This document shows, in pieces, positions 52,988-61,999 of a stretch of DNA of 64,000 nucleotides (position 1 is its first letter; each line of letters opens with the position of its first letter). The notes under the pieces are model-generated. The model saw only the letters and a program-made list of their open reading frames with translations. It was not told where the DNA came from and searched no databases. Both the position numbers and the translations under genes were made by a program. Source of the stretch: an alpha proteobacterium IMCC14465 (GTDB lineage Bacteria > Pseudomonadota > Alphaproteobacteria > RS24); NCBI GenBank assembly GCA_000293845.2, contig ALYF01000010.1:1-64000 (forward strand). The letters run 5' to 3'.

Positions 52988-53976
52988 TGGTAATGAGATA
53001 TATGCGTTTTTTGACTTCCGCATTATTAGGGTTTTGTCTTGTTCTCGCAGCGGGTTCAATTGTTCGTTCTGCATGGGCTACAGATATGGCTACAAATTTG
53101 GGGGCAGAGTGGCGAAGCGGCGACTCGTTTTCTCAAGCCGTACCGGAGTCAGGGGCAGCGGCTTTAAATGGTACAATCTATCTGCTTAGCGGATCATCAG
53201 GCACCGGTTTTAAGAGATTTTTTGAGGCCTATAATATTATTGAGGATGGTTGGCGTCCTCTGACGCCCTTTCCGGTGGATAGAACTCAATTTTCTGTGGC
53301 GGCGGGCAGTGGTCAGATTGTCGTTACGGGTGGGCGCATTGCCGGAACGTCAGAGGCGACTAAGAGTAGCTGGATGTTCAGCACGGCAAAATCTTACTGG
53401 ACGCAAATTTCCCCCATGCCCGGGCGACGTTATGAGCATATGTCTGCCATCATTGGTAATTTCCTTTATGTATTTGGCGGCGTAGGTGACGATACGGATA
53501 AAATTTATCGCTATAATCTTGGTGCTGGTGAATGGTCTGTTTTACCGGGGTCAATGCCAGAGCCGTTAACTCAATCCGGCATAACAGTCTCGGGAAGTGA
53601 CATCATTATAGCGGGGGGCATGACAAGGACGGGGCGCGCCTCGCGCGAGATTCATGTTTTTCATGCTAAATCACAAAATTGGCGGCGTCTGCCGTCCTTG
53701 CCGGTAGCGCTTATCGCGCCGGCAGTTGGTGTGTTGTCCGATGGGGTGCATGTCGTGGGTGGGTATTCTAATGAGCCGCGTAAGACGTATGATTTACACT
53801 ACCTACTTGGCGACAAGGCAAGAAAATGGCAGAGAAAAGCGCCTTTGCCTGAAGCGCGCCATCATGCCGGCTATGCGGTTGTGAATAATCAATTGATTGT
53901 GATGGGCGGGGCTGTCGGCAGTGGTTTCTTCGCTCCATTTACGGCGACCGATACGGTTTATATATTTAAGCCATAA
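52987..53976 (+). CDS. Exported Kelch-repeat protein
   Basis: A 329-residue protein with a signal peptide (residues about 6-31, ending AWA). Behind it are Kelch repeats: each has a GG pair preceded by hydrophobic residues (VVTGG, YVFGGVGD, IIIAGG, VHVVGGYS, IVMGGAVG), probably making a six-bladed propeller. The first ATG overlaps the mgtE stop (TAATG), indicating coupling; ATGs at 52993 and 53002 are alternatives. It is probably periplasmic, role unknown, perhaps carbohydrate binding or scaffolding. Confidence 0.78.
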   Translation: MVMRYMRFLTSALLGFCLVLAAGSIVRSAWATDMATNLGAEWRSGDSFSQAVPESGAAALNGTIYLLSGSSGTGFKRFFEAYNIIEDGWRPLTPFPVDRTQFSVAAGSGQIVVTGGRIAGTSEATKSSWMFSTAKSYWTQISPMPGRRYEHMSAIIGNFLYVFGGVGDDTDKIYRYNLGAGEWSVLPGSMPEPLTQSGITVSGSDIIIAGGMTRTGRASREIHVFHAKSQNWRRLPSLPVALIAPAVGVLSDGVHVVGGYSNEPRKTYDLHYLLGDKARKWQRKAPLPEARHHAGYAVVNNQLIVMGGAVGSGFFAPFTATDTVYIFKP

Positions 53977-53984
53977 ATCTTAAT

Positions 53985-54003
53985 GGAGGCATTTTGCCTC
54001 TTT
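53985..54003 (+). terminator. Hairpin after the Kelch gene
   Basis: GAGGCA (53986-53991) and TGCCTC (53995-54000) pair perfectly around TTT, extended by a G-T pair and followed by a short T run. It lies 9 bases after the Kelch stop and could terminate the mgtE-Kelch transcript. Confidence 0.55.
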
Positions 54004-54027
54004 CGTGAAACCCTCTAGTTTGTAGAT

Positions 54028-54447
54028 ATGACTTTACACCTTATTAAGCTGGCGGCGCGCGCTACTGGCGTCGATGATCTGATTAATTGGCAGACTTATG
54101 TCAGAGAGACTCATGGGGAACTCTTTCATACGACGCGCATGATGCCTAAAAGGCGCGACGAGTTGCTTAATGATGGGTCGATATATTGGGTGATAAAACG
54201 CAAAATCTGCGTCCGGCAGAGCATTCTTGATATCCAGCCCTTTACGGATGGGGCGGGTGTTAAAAGATGTCATATTTTTCTCGATCCCGAACTTATCGCG
54301 ACCCGACAGCAAGCACGGCGGCCTTTTCAGGGTTGGCGGTATTTGCCTGCCGCAGATGCCCCTGAAGATATGCCAATAGCGGCGGCGGGGGATGATGAAC
54401 TTCCCGAACATCTTAAGGCCGAGCTTATGGCTTTGGGGCTTTTATAA
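54028..54447 (+). CDS. DUF1489 family protein
   Basis: A 139-residue protein matching the DUF1489 family found mainly in alphaproteobacteria. It starts with LHLIKLAARATGVDDLINWQ and includes TRMMPKRRDELLNDGSIYWVIK and LIATRQQARRPFQGWRYL. No function is established as far as I know. It converges on panC, 6 bp away. Confidence 0.85.
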   Translation: MTLHLIKLAARATGVDDLINWQTYVRETHGELFHTTRMMPKRRDELLNDGSIYWVIKRKICVRQSILDIQPFTDGAGVKRCHIFLDPELIATRQQARRPFQGWRYLPAADAPEDMPIAAAGDDELPEHLKAELMALGLL

Positions 54448-54453
54448 GTTTCT

Positions 54454-55308
54454 CTATCTGACGGGACAATTATCAATCAGCCTAATATCACCAAGGCGTA
54501 CAGCTGTCAGAAGGCGTAAACTTTTGGTCTGTGCATCAGGACGTTTGAGCGTTTTGGCATCCCGTATGGTGACATATTCAATTTCTGTGAAGCCCGCTTC
54601 TTTTAAGTGTTGTATGGCGGCGGCCTCCAGCGTGGGGAGGTGATTGAGGTCTTGAGTCTTGAGATAATCCGCACAAAGCGCCTGCATGATTTTGTTTAAA
54701 CTGGCAGCAATTTTGCGCTGGCGATCATCGAGATATGCATTGCGTGAGGACATGGCAAGGCCATCTGCTTCGCGCATTGTGGCGCCGTGTATAATCTCAA
54801 TCTCCATAGCGCTATTGGCAACCATCTGCTCAATGACGCGTAGTTGCTGATAGTCCTTTTCACCGAAAATGGCGATATCGGGTTTGCAGAGCTCAAAAAG
54901 CTTATTGACGACGGTTACTACCCCGCCAAAAAAATGCGGGCGGCTTAAGCTCTCAAGCCCTTCGGCTAAACTTCCGGCTTGCAAGTCTGCGGTGACCTTA
55001 TCGCCATAAATCTCGGCAGAGGTGGGCATAAAAACAAGGTCGGCCTTGGTGCTGTTGAGTTTTTGTAAATCATCTTCTGTGGTGCGGGGGTAGGCATCAA
55101 AATCCTCACCTTCGGCAAATTGCGTCGGGTTCACAAACAGGCTGACAATAATTTTATCCGCATGCGCGGCCATCGTTTCAACAAGCGATAAATGCCCCGC
55201 ATGAAGTGCGCCCATGGTTGGCACGAGGCCGATTTTCAGGCCAGCTTGTCGCCAGTTTGCGCACTTCAGTGCCAAGGCCTCACTTGTTGTGCAGATATCG
55301 AGTGGCAT
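54454..55308 (-). CDS. panC: Pantothenate synthetase
   Basis: A 284-residue PanC, which joins pantoate and beta-alanine with ATP to give pantothenate for CoA synthesis. Motifs are VPTMGALHAGHLSL (nucleotidyl-transferase HxGH-like H36-A-G-H39), SLFVNPTQFAEGEDFDAYPR, IFGEKDYQQL and the late MSSRNAYL. The start lies 2 bp after the stop of the SDR at 55311. panB is not adjacent. CoA supply suits the CoA-rich pathway nearby, but this is probably coincidental housekeeping. Confidence 0.95.
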   Translation of the reverse strand: MPLDICTTSEALALKCANWRQAGLKIGLVPTMGALHAGHLSLVETMAAHADKIIVSLFVNPTQFAEGEDFDAYPRTTEDDLQKLNSTKADLVFMPTSAEIYGDKVTADLQAGSLAEGLESLSRPHFFGGVVTVVNKLFELCKPDIAIFGEKDYQQLRVIEQMVANSAMEIEIIHGATMREADGLAMSSRNAYLDDRQRKIAASLNKIMQALCADYLKTQDLNHLPTLEAAAIQHLKEAGFTEIEYVTIRDAKTLKRPDAQTKSLRLLTAVRLGDIRLIDNCPVR

Positions 55309-55310
55309 TG

Positions 55311-56099
55311 TCAGGGTGTTTCTTGACCATTAATATCATTCACGACATAGGCGTTGGAAATGCCGCCATCCGCAAGATAGCTGGCACCGGTTATATAGCC
55401 GGCATCATCACTCAGCAGAAAACAAACAAGCCCTGCGATTTCATCGGGTGTCCCAAGACGCCCCATTGGGATATGCCGTCGCCGTGTTGCCCATTTCTCA
55501 GCATCTTCGAAATAATGCGCGGTACGGTCTGTTTTCACCGGACCTGGTGCCACACAATTAGCACGAATATTATGACGCGCATGGCTGATAGCGATTTCTT
55601 TGGTCAGGGCTTCCACGCCGCCCTTAGCTGTGGTGTAGGCAATTTGAGAGGAAGCTGACGCCGCATGAGCGACAACAGATGACAAATTCACAATCGCGCC
55701 GCCTTGTTTTGCGAGATGCGGGAGAGCGGCCTGACAGGTAAGAAAAACAGAGGTGAGATTTGTTTCCAGCGTTTTCAGCCAGCTGGTGAGGGGGGTTTGC
55801 GTGATATCATCATCATCGGGCATTAAGATAGCGGCGCTGTTCACCAAACCATCAATTTTGCCGTATTTTTCAACGGCTTCACCCATAATCATGCGCACAA
55901 AGTCAGGCTTGGTGATATCGCCGTCTAAACAAAGAACGTCGCTAAGCAGTTGATTTTTATTTATATTATTGAGGGCTCGAGTGTTATTATCGACAAGAAT
56001 AGGGCAGGCTTTTTCCTCAACAAGGCGAATGGCAATGGCCTGACCCAACCCACCAGCGCCACCTGTTAGAATAATTACTTTGTCTTTTAAACCGCGCAT
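55311..56099 (-). CDS. SDR family oxidoreductase
   Basis: A 262-residue SDR with TGGAGGLG, VNSAAIL and YTTAK motifs and the common ending ITGASYLADGG. The ATG at 56099 is chosen; an upstream TTG at 56132 has no better support. It is divergent from mipZ and closely linked to panC. The substrate is unknown, and it may belong to core metabolism rather than the catabolic region. Confidence 0.8.
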   Translation of the reverse strand: MRGLKDKVIILTGGAGGLGQAIAIRLVEEKACPILVDNNTRALNNINKNQLLSDVLCLDGDITKPDFVRMIMGEAVEKYGKIDGLVNSAAILMPDDDDITQTPLTSWLKTLETNLTSVFLTCQAALPHLAKQGGAIVNLSSVVAHAASASSQIAYTTAKGGVEALTKEIAISHARHNIRANCVAPGPVKTDRTAHYFEDAEKWATRRRHIPMGRLGTPDEIAGLVCFLLSDDAGYITGASYLADGGISNAYVVNDINGQETP

Positions 56100-56205
56100 T
56101 TTCTGTCCATTTTGAAACTCGGGGCTTATCAATTCGCCCTCTCAATAACATATATTCAGGGAAAAACGGAATCGTTGTAAAAATATATACGCATAGAGGG
56201 CAAAA

Positions 56206-57063
56206 ATGGGCTTTTTTAATAACCAAAGTAAAAAAGAAAACGTTTATCCTACCGTTTATCCCTATGTCATTGTTGTTGGCAATGAGAAGGGTGGGTCGGG
56301 TAAAACGACAACAGCCATGCATATTATGGCTGCCCTTTTGGATATGGGTTTTTCAGTAGGCTCGCTAGATATCGACTCGCGCCAGAAATCTTTATCCCGT
56401 TATATCGAAAATAGGCAGGCTTGGTCTTTAAGATCGGGTCGCACTGTCGCAATGCCGGAACACCAAACGGCTGACCCGCCTTTTGGCATTACCATTCAAG
56501 AGCGCCAAGATTACGAGCAGGAGAATTTCCTGAAAGCGATGTCGGGTTTACGCACGCGCAATCAATTTGTGATTGTCGATAGCCCCGGTTCTGACACTTA
56601 TTTATCGCGACTGGCGCATGCTTCAGCGGATACGTTGATTACGCCGATTAATGACAGTTTTGTTGATTTTGACTTGCTCGGCAAAGTGGACCCCGACACG
56701 TTAGAGGTTTTGGGGCCAAGTATATATTCTGATCTGGTCTGGGAGTGCCGTAAGGCGCGCATGCAAGCGGATAATGGTAAAATTGACTGGGTGGTTCTTC
56801 GCAACCGCTACAGCCACGTCTATGCGAAAAACCGCAGACGCGTAGAGGCGGCATTGGAAGAATTGTCCGGGCGTTCGCATTTCAGAGTATTGGCGGGGTT
56901 ATCAGAGCGAGTGATTTTCCGCGAAATGTATCCGGCGGGTCTCACTTTACTGGATTTGACAACAGAAGAAGCCAATACCAATCTCACAATTTCTCACATT
57001 GCCGCCCGTGCTGAGATTTTCAATCTTATTCAAGGTTTGAATCTACCTGGTGTAAAAATTTAA
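56206..57063 (+). CDS. mipZ: Cell-division ATPase MipZ (ParA family)
   Basis: A 285-residue P-loop ATPase. The deviant Walker A is EKGGSGKTTTAMH (residues about 26-38), DIDSRQKSLSRYIENR follows, and Walker B is FVIVDSPGSD. The sequence fits MipZ, which in alphaproteobacteria forms gradients from the chromosome poles and inhibits FtsZ at the wrong site. Its RIxxVR-like partner ParB is not here. GAGGGCAAAA precedes the ATG. A 7-bp stem (57083-57107) lies after the stop. Confidence 0.9.
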   Translation: MGFFNNQSKKENVYPTVYPYVIVVGNEKGGSGKTTTAMHIMAALLDMGFSVGSLDIDSRQKSLSRYIENRQAWSLRSGRTVAMPEHQTADPPFGITIQERQDYEQENFLKAMSGLRTRNQFVIVDSPGSDTYLSRLAHASADTLITPINDSFVDFDLLGKVDPDTLEVLGPSIYSDLVWECRKARMQADNGKIDWVVLRNRYSHVYAKNRRRVEAALEELSGRSHFRVLAGLSERVIFREMYPAGLTLLDLTTEEANTNLTISHIAARAEIFNLIQGLNLPGVKI

Positions 57064-57082
57064 TTTACGCCGCTTCGTGTCT

Positions 57083-57107
57083 TGTAAGATGGGTTGATTG
57101 TCTTACA
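57083..57107 (+). terminator. Hairpin after mipZ
   Basis: TGTAAGA (57083-57089) and TCTTACA (57101-57107) pair perfectly around an 11-base loop, 20 bases after the mipZ stop. The following sequence has only short T runs, so termination is possible but not certain. Confidence 0.4.
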
Positions 57108-57135
57108 TAATCTTATAGTTGTATGATTAGGTTTC

Positions 57136-57549
57136 ATGACAAAAATGGCGCATAAAAACAGCATAATGGATAGCAAGTTTATAAAAAGACCAGTTCTGAG
57201 TGGTTCAACCCCTGGAAATCCGAATGATGATGACCGTCAAGGTGGAGACAAGGGCGGTGATGTCGGCCTTGTGACCAAAACCAAGCCGAAAACCCAAAAA
57301 CCGTCGCTTTACAAAGTCTTATTACTTAATGATGACTTTACGCCGATGGAATTTGTTGTGCATGTCCTACAGCGCTTTTTTAATAAAGATATCAATGAAG
57401 CAACAGAAATCATGCTTCACGTTCACCAAAATGGTGTCGGCATATGTGGCGTATTTACATTCGAGGTCGCAGAAACGAAAGTGACCCAAGTAATTGACCT
57501 AGCACGGCAGCACCAACATCCGCTACAATGCACTATGGAAAAGGAGTGA
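57136..57549 (+). CDS. clpS: ATP-dependent Clp protease adaptor ClpS
   Basis: A 137-residue ClpS. The core ([23 protein letters not shown], residues about 57-79; [22 protein letters not shown]) binds N-degrons and the ClpA N-domain. The first 50 residues are a Gly/Lys/Asp-rich flexible tail typical of the ClpA-contacting extension. ATG codons at 57136 and 57166 are both possible; the core is the same. It precedes clpA by 3 bp. Confidence 0.93.
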   Translation: MTKMAHKNSIMDSKFIKRPVLSGSTPGNPNDDDRQGGDKGGDVGLVTKTKPKTQKPSLYKVLLLNDDFTPMEFVVHVLQRFFNKDINEATEIMLHVHQNGVGICGVFTFEVAETKVTQVIDLARQHQHPLQCTMEKE

Positions 57550-57552
57550 TTA

Positions 57553-59856
57553 ATGCCGGCATTCTCTAAAGGTTTAGAAACCGTTCTGCACACCGCCCTC
57601 GAATTGGCGAATACGCGCAAGCATGAATTTGCAACGCTGGAGCATTTATTACTCGCTCTGACAGAAGACGAAGATGCAAAAGCTGTCATTGATGCGTGTA
57701 ATGTGGATATGAAACTTCTGCGCGATAATCTGACAGGCTATATCGACAATGATTTATCCGGTCTGGTGATGGATACGGATGAAGACTGCAAGCCTACTGC
57801 AGGTTTTCAACGTGTTATTCAGCGTGCGGTTATCCATGTGCAATCATCCGGCAGGGATGAGGTGACGGGCGCCAATGTTCTGGTGGCTCTATTTGCTGAA
57901 AGAGAAAGCCATGCCGCTTACTTCCTGCAAGAGCAGGATATGACGCGTTATGATGCGGTTAATTTTATTGCGCACGGCGTTTCCAAAAAAGCCGGTGTTA
58001 GCAATGCGGATATGGACAGAGAAAATGCCGATGCGGACCCAGACGGGTTCATGTCCGGTGGTGAGACCGCGCTGGAAACCTATTGCGTGAACCTCAATGA
58101 GAAAGCCAAAATTGGTAAGGTTGATCCGCTTATCGGGCGTCAGCGCGAAGTTGAGCGTACAATTCAGATTTTATGCCGCCGGAGTAAAAACAATCCTCTT
58201 TTAGTTGGTGACCCAGGTGTCGGTAAGACGGCGATTGCTGAAGGTCTTGCGCGCAAAATCATTGAAGGCGATGTGCCGGATGTATTGCAAGATAATGTCA
58301 TTTACGCACTGGATATGGGTGCCTTGCTTGCCGGTACGCGCTATCGCGGTGATTTTGAGGAGCGTATTAAGCAGGTCATGACCGAGCTTGAAGATATGCC
58401 TGAAGGCATTTTGTTTATCGATGAAATTCACACTGTCATTGGTGCAGGCGCGACATCGGGCGGCGCGATGGATGCCTCTAACCTTCTCAAGCCATCTTTG
58501 CAAAATGGCGGATTACGGTGTGTTGGCTCGACGACTTATAAAGAATTCCGTCAGCATTTTGAAAAAGACCGCGCCTTGGCACGGCGTTTCCAGAAGATTG
58601 ACGTTAACGAACCGAGTGTTCCAGATACGATAAAAATCCTGCGGGGTCTGAAGCCTTATTTTGAGGATTTCCACAATATCCGCTACACCAATGAGGCCAT
58701 AAAAACGGCTGTTGAACTGTCATCCAGATATATGACTGACCGGAAACTGCCGGATAAAGCCATTGATGTGATTGATGAGGTTGGCGCGTCTCAAATGCTT
58801 CTGCCAGCATCTAAACGTAAAAAGACTATTAGTGTGCGTGATATTGAAAACACGATTTCAACAATGGCGCGTATCCCGTCTAAATCAGTCTCAAAGTCTG
58901 ATACAGAAAAATTGCGTGACCTCGATAGCGGTCTCAAGCGCGTTGTGTTTGGTCAAGAAGCAGCGATTGATGCACTGTCTGCGGCTATTAAATTATCGCG
59001 TGCCGGATTGCGCGAAGAAAATAAGCCGATTGGCTGTTATCTGTTTTCCGGCCCGACCGGCGTCGGTAAAACAGAAGTTGCCCGTCAACTTGCCGATATT
59101 ATGGGCGTTGAATTGCTCAGATTTGATATGTCTGAATATATGGAACGACATACCGTATCGCGGCTTCTCGGGGCGCCTCCCGGCTATGTCGGTTTTGATC
59201 AAGGGGGTCTGCTGACTGACGGGGTAGACCAACATCCCCATAGCGTGTTGCTGCTGGACGAAATTGAAAAAGCCCATCCAGATTTGTTTAATATTTTGTT
59301 GCAAGTCATGGATAATGGCAGCCTGACCGACGCCAATGGGCGCAAGGTTGATTTCCGTAATGTTATTTTGATTATGACAACCAATGCGGGTGCCGCTGAT
59401 ATGGCAAAAGAGCCTATGGGCTTTGGGCGCTCCATGCGTGAGGGTGAGGATGAGGATGCTATCAAGAAAATGTTTGCGCCTGAATTCCGTAATCGTCTGG
59501 ACGCGACGGTTCCCTTTGCCAACCTGCCGCCGGAAGTTGTCTATCGTGTGGTTGAGAAATTTGTGCTTCAGCTTGAGGCGCAACTGGCAGACCGGAATGT
59601 CATCATCCAACTCAGCCCAGATGCTACTAAATGGTTGGCTGAACGCGGTTATGACAATCAGATGGGCGCACGGCCTCTGGCACGTCTCATACAAGAAAAA
59701 ATTAAGAAACCACTCGCTGATGAAGTCCTATTCGGTTGTTTGACCCAAGGTGGCGTTGTGGTTGTGGATGTAGGCGAAGATGATGCCTTGTCTCTGAGCT
59801 ATAAGGATGATGCGCCTAAAAGCGATGAAGCGGATAAGAAAACTGAGAAAGTTTAG
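57553..59856 (+). CDS. clpA: ClpA unfoldase of the ClpAP protease
   Basis: A 767-residue Hsp100 protein. It has a double Clp N-domain ([11 protein letters not shown]), a first AAA+ module with Walker [10 protein letters not shown] and [12 protein letters not shown], and a second with [21 protein letters not shown] and the sensor arginine region. The C-terminal IGL/IGF loop that binds ClpP is in the clpA-like position. It unfolds substrates, some delivered by ClpS. GGAG within the end of clpS precedes the ATG, so the two are translationally coupled. Confidence 0.95.
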   Translation: MPAFSKGLETVLHTALELANTRKHEFATLEHLLLALTEDEDAKAVIDACNVDMKLLRDNLTGYIDNDLSGLVMDTDEDCKPTAGFQRVIQRAVIHVQSSGRDEVTGANVLVALFAERESHAAYFLQEQDMTRYDAVNFIAHGVSKKAGVSNADMDRENADADPDGFMSGGETALETYCVNLNEKAKIGKVDPLIGRQREVERTIQILCRRSKNNPLLVGDPGVGKTAIAEGLARKIIEGDVPDVLQDNVIYALDMGALLAGTRYRGDFEERIKQVMTELEDMPEGILFIDEIHTVIGAGATSGGAMDASNLLKPSLQNGGLRCVGSTTYKEFRQHFEKDRALARRFQKIDVNEPSVPDTIKILRGLKPYFEDFHNIRYTNEAIKTAVELSSRYMTDRKLPDKAIDVIDEVGASQMLLPASKRKKTISVRDIENTISTMARIPSKSVSKSDTEKLRDLDSGLKRVVFGQEAAIDALSAAIKLSRAGLREENKPIGCYLFSGPTGVGKTEVARQLADIMGVELLRFDMSEYMERHTVSRLLGAPPGYVGFDQGGLLTDGVDQHPHSVLLLDEIEKAHPDLFNILLQVMDNGSLTDANGRKVDFRNVILIMTTNAGAADMAKEPMGFGRSMREGEDEDAIKKMFAPEFRNRLDATVPFANLPPEVVYRVVEKFVLQLEAQLADRNVIIQLSPDATKWLAERGYDNQMGARPLARLIQEKIKKPLADEVLFGCLTQGGVVVVDVGEDDALSLSYKDDAPKSDEADKKTEKV

Positions 59857-59867
59857 GTCAGCAACCC

Positions 59868-59903
59868 TCAAATTTTCTTTCAAATTTTCTCTCAAATTTT
59901 CAT
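59868..59903. repeat. Three tandem 12-bp units at the end of the HIT gene
   Basis: TCAAATTTTC occurs at 59868, 59880 and 59892 with a 12-base period. The third copy provides the stop codon of the minus-strand HIT gene, and the first two lie between it and clpA. It is probably a product of replication slippage. No function is proposed. Confidence 0.7.
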
Positions 59904-60314
59904 TCTGATTTTTTGGGCGAGTTTCTCTAGCTCACTCGGGTCTACCATATCCGTGGCATGAATGCCCAAATCCACCCCGTCATAGCGTGGGATGATATGG
60001 ACATGCGTGTGAAACACGGTTTGCCCTGCGGCGGCTCCATTAAGCTGTGTCAGCATCACGCCCGGACAGCCAATGGCTGATTTCACAGCTCGGGCAATTT
60101 TCTGGACAGTCACAATCAGCTTTTGAGTCATTTCCTCATTGAGATCCATCATGTCACAAGCCTCGGTTTTGGGAATAACCAGCACATGGCCTTCAGCTTG
60201 GGGCATGATATCCATGAAGGCAAAAGTGTCGTCATCCTCATAGACTTTTACACATGGCGCTTCACCGCGTAAGATTTTGGCAAAAATATTGTCCCTATCA
60301 TAATCACTCATCAT
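59892..60314 (-). CDS. HIT family nucleotide-binding hydrolase
   Basis: A 140-residue histidine-triad protein. The triad is HTHVHII in the C-terminal half, and DNIFAKILRGEAPCVKVYEDD is the typical start. Members hydrolyse nucleoside phosphoramidates or dinucleotides. Two tandem ATGs (60314, 60311) are possible. The 5' end overlaps the GNAT-like gene by 11 bases, so the two are co-translated. Confidence 0.9.
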   Translation of the reverse strand: MMSDYDRDNIFAKILRGEAPCVKVYEDDDTFAFMDIMPQAEGHVLVIPKTEACDMMDLNEEMTQKLIVTVQKIARAVKSAIGCPGVMLTQLNGAAAGQTVFHTHVHIIPRYDGVDLGIHATDMVDPSELEKLAQKIRMKI

Positions 60315-61518
60315 CGCTCTCCTTCTTTATTTGGTTTTCATTCTGTTTGAATGGTGTATAATTTTTGAGCGTTTCAATATCTTGTTCAACATGGCGTCTC
60401 TCATGTTCAAGGAAATTTTCAATCGCATCACGAAAGCCTTCATGGGGTATGTAATGAGTGGAATATGTGCGGCAGGGTTCATAGCCTCGTGCGAGCTTAT
60501 GCGTACCTTGCGCTCCAGCTTCGACGCGCTTTAATCCATGGGCAATAGCGAAATCAATGGCTTGATAATAACAAAGCTCAAAATGTAAAAATGGATGATC
60601 TTCAATGCATCCCCAATTACGCCCGAATAACACATCGCCGCCGATGAAATTCAACGCACCGGCAATATACCGCCCGTCGCGTCGTGCCATGACCAGCAAG
60701 GTCTTATCCGGCATGGTTTCATTAATATGGCTGAAAAACGCGCGGGTGAGATAGGCCTGTCCCCATTTCCGATTGCTGGTGTCGAGATAGAAGTCATAGA
60801 AAGTGTCCCAATGCGCTTCTGTCAAATCCGCACCGGTGAGCCACTCAACCTCAATACCATTTTCTAAGGCGCGGATACGTTCCTTTTTGAGATTTTTTCG
60901 CTTTCGCGCTGTGAGGCTGGCTAAAAATCCATCAAAATTTTCAAAGTCACGATTGAGCCAATGGAATTGTTGGTCGGTGCGTTTTAAAAATCCACAATCA
61001 CCTAAAGCGTTCCAGTCATCTTCAGGCAGAAAGTTAATATGCAGGGAGGAGGCGTTAAATTTTCCGGTTAAGGCAATCATCCCTTCCGTGAGGGCGGCTC
61101 GTGCTATTTCCTGTTCTGGTCCCGGGCGCAGCAGAAGCCGCGGCCCGCCCGAAGGCGTGAAGGGAATGGCGCTCAGGAGTTTTGGGTAATATTGTCCGCC
61201 TGCACGGTGCCATGCCTCGGCCCATCCATGGTCGAAAATATATTCCCCCTTACTGTGGGACTTGAGATAAAGCGGCACAATGCCTGCAATCTGGTTGGCC
61301 TGATTGCTTTCTAGGCTGTTTTCTAAAATAAGATGCTGGGCAGCCCATCCCGTCTCTGGCGTGGCAGACCCGCTTTCCTCTAGTGCAAGCAGAAAGGCAT
61401 GGTCGACAAATGGGTTATAATGCGCAGGGTTGGGATTGGCGCAGGCGTTCCATTGCGCGGCTGGTATCTCCGATACTGTACTGACTGTGCGTAATATGGG
61501 GGGGGCAATATCACCCAT
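60304..61518 (-). CDS. GNAT family N-acetyltransferase, DUF482/FemAB-like
   Basis: A 404-residue protein of the group annotated as peptidoglycan-biosynthesis-like GNAT. It has two GNAT-like halves: PILRTVSTVSEIPAAQWNAC and ARKRKNLKKERIRAL with the acyl-CoA-binding loop of the second half, then LFGRNWGCIEDHPFLHFELCYYQAIDFAIAHGL and AGAQGTHKLARGYEP. The function is not settled for the family. It is linked to HIT (overlap) and RidA (one-base overlap). Confidence 0.8.
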   Translation of the reverse strand: MGDIAPPILRTVSTVSEIPAAQWNACANPNPAHYNPFVDHAFLLALEESGSATPETGWAAQHLILENSLESNQANQIAGIVPLYLKSHSKGEYIFDHGWAEAWHRAGGQYYPKLLSAIPFTPSGGPRLLLRPGPEQEIARAALTEGMIALTGKFNASSLHINFLPEDDWNALGDCGFLKRTDQQFHWLNRDFENFDGFLASLTARKRKNLKKERIRALENGIEVEWLTGADLTEAHWDTFYDFYLDTSNRKWGQAYLTRAFFSHINETMPDKTLLVMARRDGRYIAGALNFIGGDVLFGRNWGCIEDHPFLHFELCYYQAIDFAIAHGLKRVEAGAQGTHKLARGYEPCRTYSTHYIPHEGFRDAIENFLEHERRHVEQDIETLKNYTPFKQNENQIKKESDDE

Positions 61519-61982
61519 TAATGAACCTCAAATATAGCGTCTATCTCAACTGCCCAGCCCATTGGAAGGCTCGCAACGCCTACTGCCGACCGGCTATGGC
61601 GTCCGGCATCGCCAAAAACCTCAACCATTAAATCAGAAGCGCCGTTAATAATTGCTGGTTGATGCGTGAAATCCGGTGTGGAATTCACAAAGCCACATAA
61701 GCGGACGCAACTGCCAAAGCGCGCCCAATCACCATCTAAGGCGACTTTTACTTGAGCGATAATATTCAAAGCCGCAAGTTGCGCGGCACGTTGACCGTCT
61801 TCAATTTCAATTGTTTCACCAAGTCGTCCCTTAATGGCGTCACCGGATGCGGTGACAGGTCCTTGACCTGAAATCATTACGAGATTGCCAGCTTGTGTGA
61901 AAGGCAGATAATTTGCCACAGCCGGTTTAGGGGCAGGGAGGATGAGGCCAAGCGCGTTAATTTTTTCTTCAGGGTTTATCAT
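61518..61982 (-). CDS. RidA family protein
   Basis: A 154-residue YjgF/RidA protein. The arginine-containing GRHSRSAVGVASLPMGWAVEIDAI segment and the aromatic/Gly-rich start (FTQAGNLVMISGQGP) are typical. RidA enzymes hydrolyse reactive enamine/imine intermediates; longer members such as this belong to other Rid subgroups with less clear substrates. The start lies just after dinB in the same strand order. Confidence 0.88.
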   Translation of the reverse strand: MINPEEKINALGLILPAPKPAVANYLPFTQAGNLVMISGQGPVTASGDAIKGRLGETIEIEDGQRAAQLAALNIIAQVKVALDGDWARFGSCVRLCGFVNSTPDFTHQPAIINGASDLMVEVFGDAGRHSRSAVGVASLPMGWAVEIDAIFEVH

Positions 61983-61999
61983 TATCTTTCCTAAAATAT

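Noticed and set aside
56136-56201. GCCCTCT ... AGAGGGC inverted repeat between the SDR and mipZ
   Set aside because: The right arm is mostly the mipZ ribosome site and the arms are over 50 bases apart, so chance is the simpler explanation.
58993-59694. Open frame of 233 codons opposite clpA
   Set aside because: It is the complement of conserved AAA+ coding sequence and has no recognisable domain or ribosome site.
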